NCBI GenBank assembly: GCA_009741485.1
Contig: CM019216.1
Location: forward strand, 55,098,918-55,162,917
Origin: Malurus cyaneus samueli
Lineage: Eukaryota; Chordata; Aves; Passeriformes; Maluridae
Length of the DNA: 64,000 nt
Direction: 5' to 3'
The position numbers were made by a program, and so were the translations under genes. Positions 62,566-64,000 of this stretch are shown here, one piece after another (the stretch's first letter is position 1; every line of letters starts with the position of its first letter). The notes beneath the pieces are model-generated. The model was not told the DNA's origin. It did not search any database and saw only the letters and a program-made list of their open reading frames with translations.

Positions 62566-64000
62566 AAGAACTGCGTGTGTCAAGGCATTTAGCTAGGACG
62601 GCAAGAAGTCCTGGCTTCCAAGCATTCTTTGAAAATTTTATGGATAACAAATTTTATCCAGGGCACATCTATGTCAACTGTCACCGAGATGACCCTCTTG
62701 GCCTGGAAAGTTATGCTCATTTTGTTATCGCTTCTTTGTCTTACTCAGTGGTCCTAAGAAATCTTCCCCCCATGAAAACCAATTCAGCAGGAAGGTCATC
62801 CTGTTTTATTGCTTTGGTTTTTTGGTTTGGTTTTTTTTTTCATTTCTGAAAAAGATGCCTGCATTTTCATCTCTGACCAAAGCAAACAGCATTTTTTTTA
62901 AGCATGTATATCATAAGTTTATGAAATTTGCAAATTTAGCAGCAGATGCTGCTTTCTGGCCCTGCTANNNNNNNNNNNNNNNNNNNNGCATTATGGTGGT
63001 GTGATTTACAAACCTGAGGGAAAAGTGGAGGATGACAACTTGATTAATGTCCTCTCTTTCTAGTTATCTTACTTGAAACCTATATGGATGGCCCTACCTG
63101 CTTTCAGCCTAAGGGAAAGGATTTGCATTTTTCCTGCACTAAAGTCCTCTAAGTTTTGGAGGAAAGCCTTCACAGTAAGGGAGGAAATTAAGAACTGCAC
63201 AGACAGAAAATTGCTAGTAACAGAATCAACTATTTATACTGTGTGGCTTTATAAAACTTGTAAATCCTTGTTTCCAGAAGCCTTAATATCCCTGCTGGGA
63301 TGGTGTGGAACAAATTTATTTATGTTGACTACTACTGCTGTCATTTCCACAAAAGTCACAGTTAGACAAGCACAGTTATTTCTCTGAAGATGTTCACTAT
63401 CTTGAAGAACCAGAGTTCTAAGGAATTGATTTAATTGGTCAAACACAGGCATTTATTTTTATTTCAGATGATCTGGCTATCAAAGAGAGTCATGAGGGCA
63501 ATTGTAAATAGATGCTACATAAGACACTTTAGGAAAGGTTGCTGGAATCTGGATAGGATATACTTGAATTTCTAAAATAGTATCTGATTCTTATGTTTAG
63601 GTATCTTGTCAATCCATTTTCATTTTTTACCATGTTTCTTTAAAACAGATATCTCTGTAAAAGTTACTCTCTGTCTTAAATTAGATTGCATTTTTTTTTC
63701 CAGCTGTCAAAAGTGATAAAATTCATGAAATTGTACTTTTCGTGGGTTTTTATACACAAACACTTCTCTGTCTATCCACATTTTCCATTTAACTATTTTT
63801 GGACAATTCCAGCCAATTTGACAGATGGACTCTGGCTTCAAAGGCATCAACAACCTACAAGTGTCACGAAAATAGCCTGGATGAATGACCCTATTAGTGC
63901 CCTGACAAGAACAAGAGCATGGTATGAATTTTATTATGGACATTGAAAAGCCGTATAAGAGAGATATGGTATGAACACTCTAGCACCACGAAAACTTCAT
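62566..64000. other. AT-rich non-coding sequence to window end
   Basis: No gene was recognised. It includes a 20-base run of N and short frames on both strands without recognisable domains. Confidence 0.55.
62968..62987. other. Assembly gap (20 N)
   Basis: Twenty undetermined bases. The true gap size may differ, since 20 N can be an arbitrary placeholder. Confidence 0.99.

Overview
The window looks like bird nuclear DNA. It is AT-rich, has no compact gene organisation, and its recognisable repeats are the usual avian ones: several decayed CR1 LINE fragments and solo LTRs of avian endogenous retroviruses. A passerine or other neoavian bird is possible, but the sequence alone does not settle the order. 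All family calls rest on recognition by eye, not on a database search.

I could not support any protein-coding gene, tRNA, rRNA, CRISPR array or other cellular RNA gene. The open reading frames are short (the longest is 163 codons), mostly lack recognisable domains, and overlap on both strands as expected by chance in this composition. The few that carry recognisable protein signal are pieces of dead CR1 reverse transcriptase. The window is best read as a gene desert or part of a very long intron.

Layout. 1-13358 is unique AT-rich sequence with a GC-richer block at about 9120-9935. CR1 fragments lie at 13359-13853 (minus), 25575-25760 (minus, old), 29380-30064 (plus), 35895-36150 (minus, very old and tentative), 42636-43292 (minus), 51645-52205 (minus, rearranged) and 61395-61985 (minus, reverse transcriptase region). 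LTR elements lie at 22847-23205 (plus, truncated), 38352-38792 (minus, near full-length solo LTR), about 58446-58914 (minus, CpG-rich and apparently the youngest) and 62435-62565 (plus, fragment). A pair of about 111-bp inverted repeats of unknown family, roughly 90% identical by eye, sits at 40510-40622 and 43490-43600. A 20-base assembly gap lies at 62968-62987 and a single ambiguous base at 52676.

The most interesting items are the CpG-dense LTR, whose promoter region contains a consensus heat-shock element next to a TATA box and CCAAT boxes, and the unclassified inverted repeat pair. I saw no convincing previously undescribed biological system.
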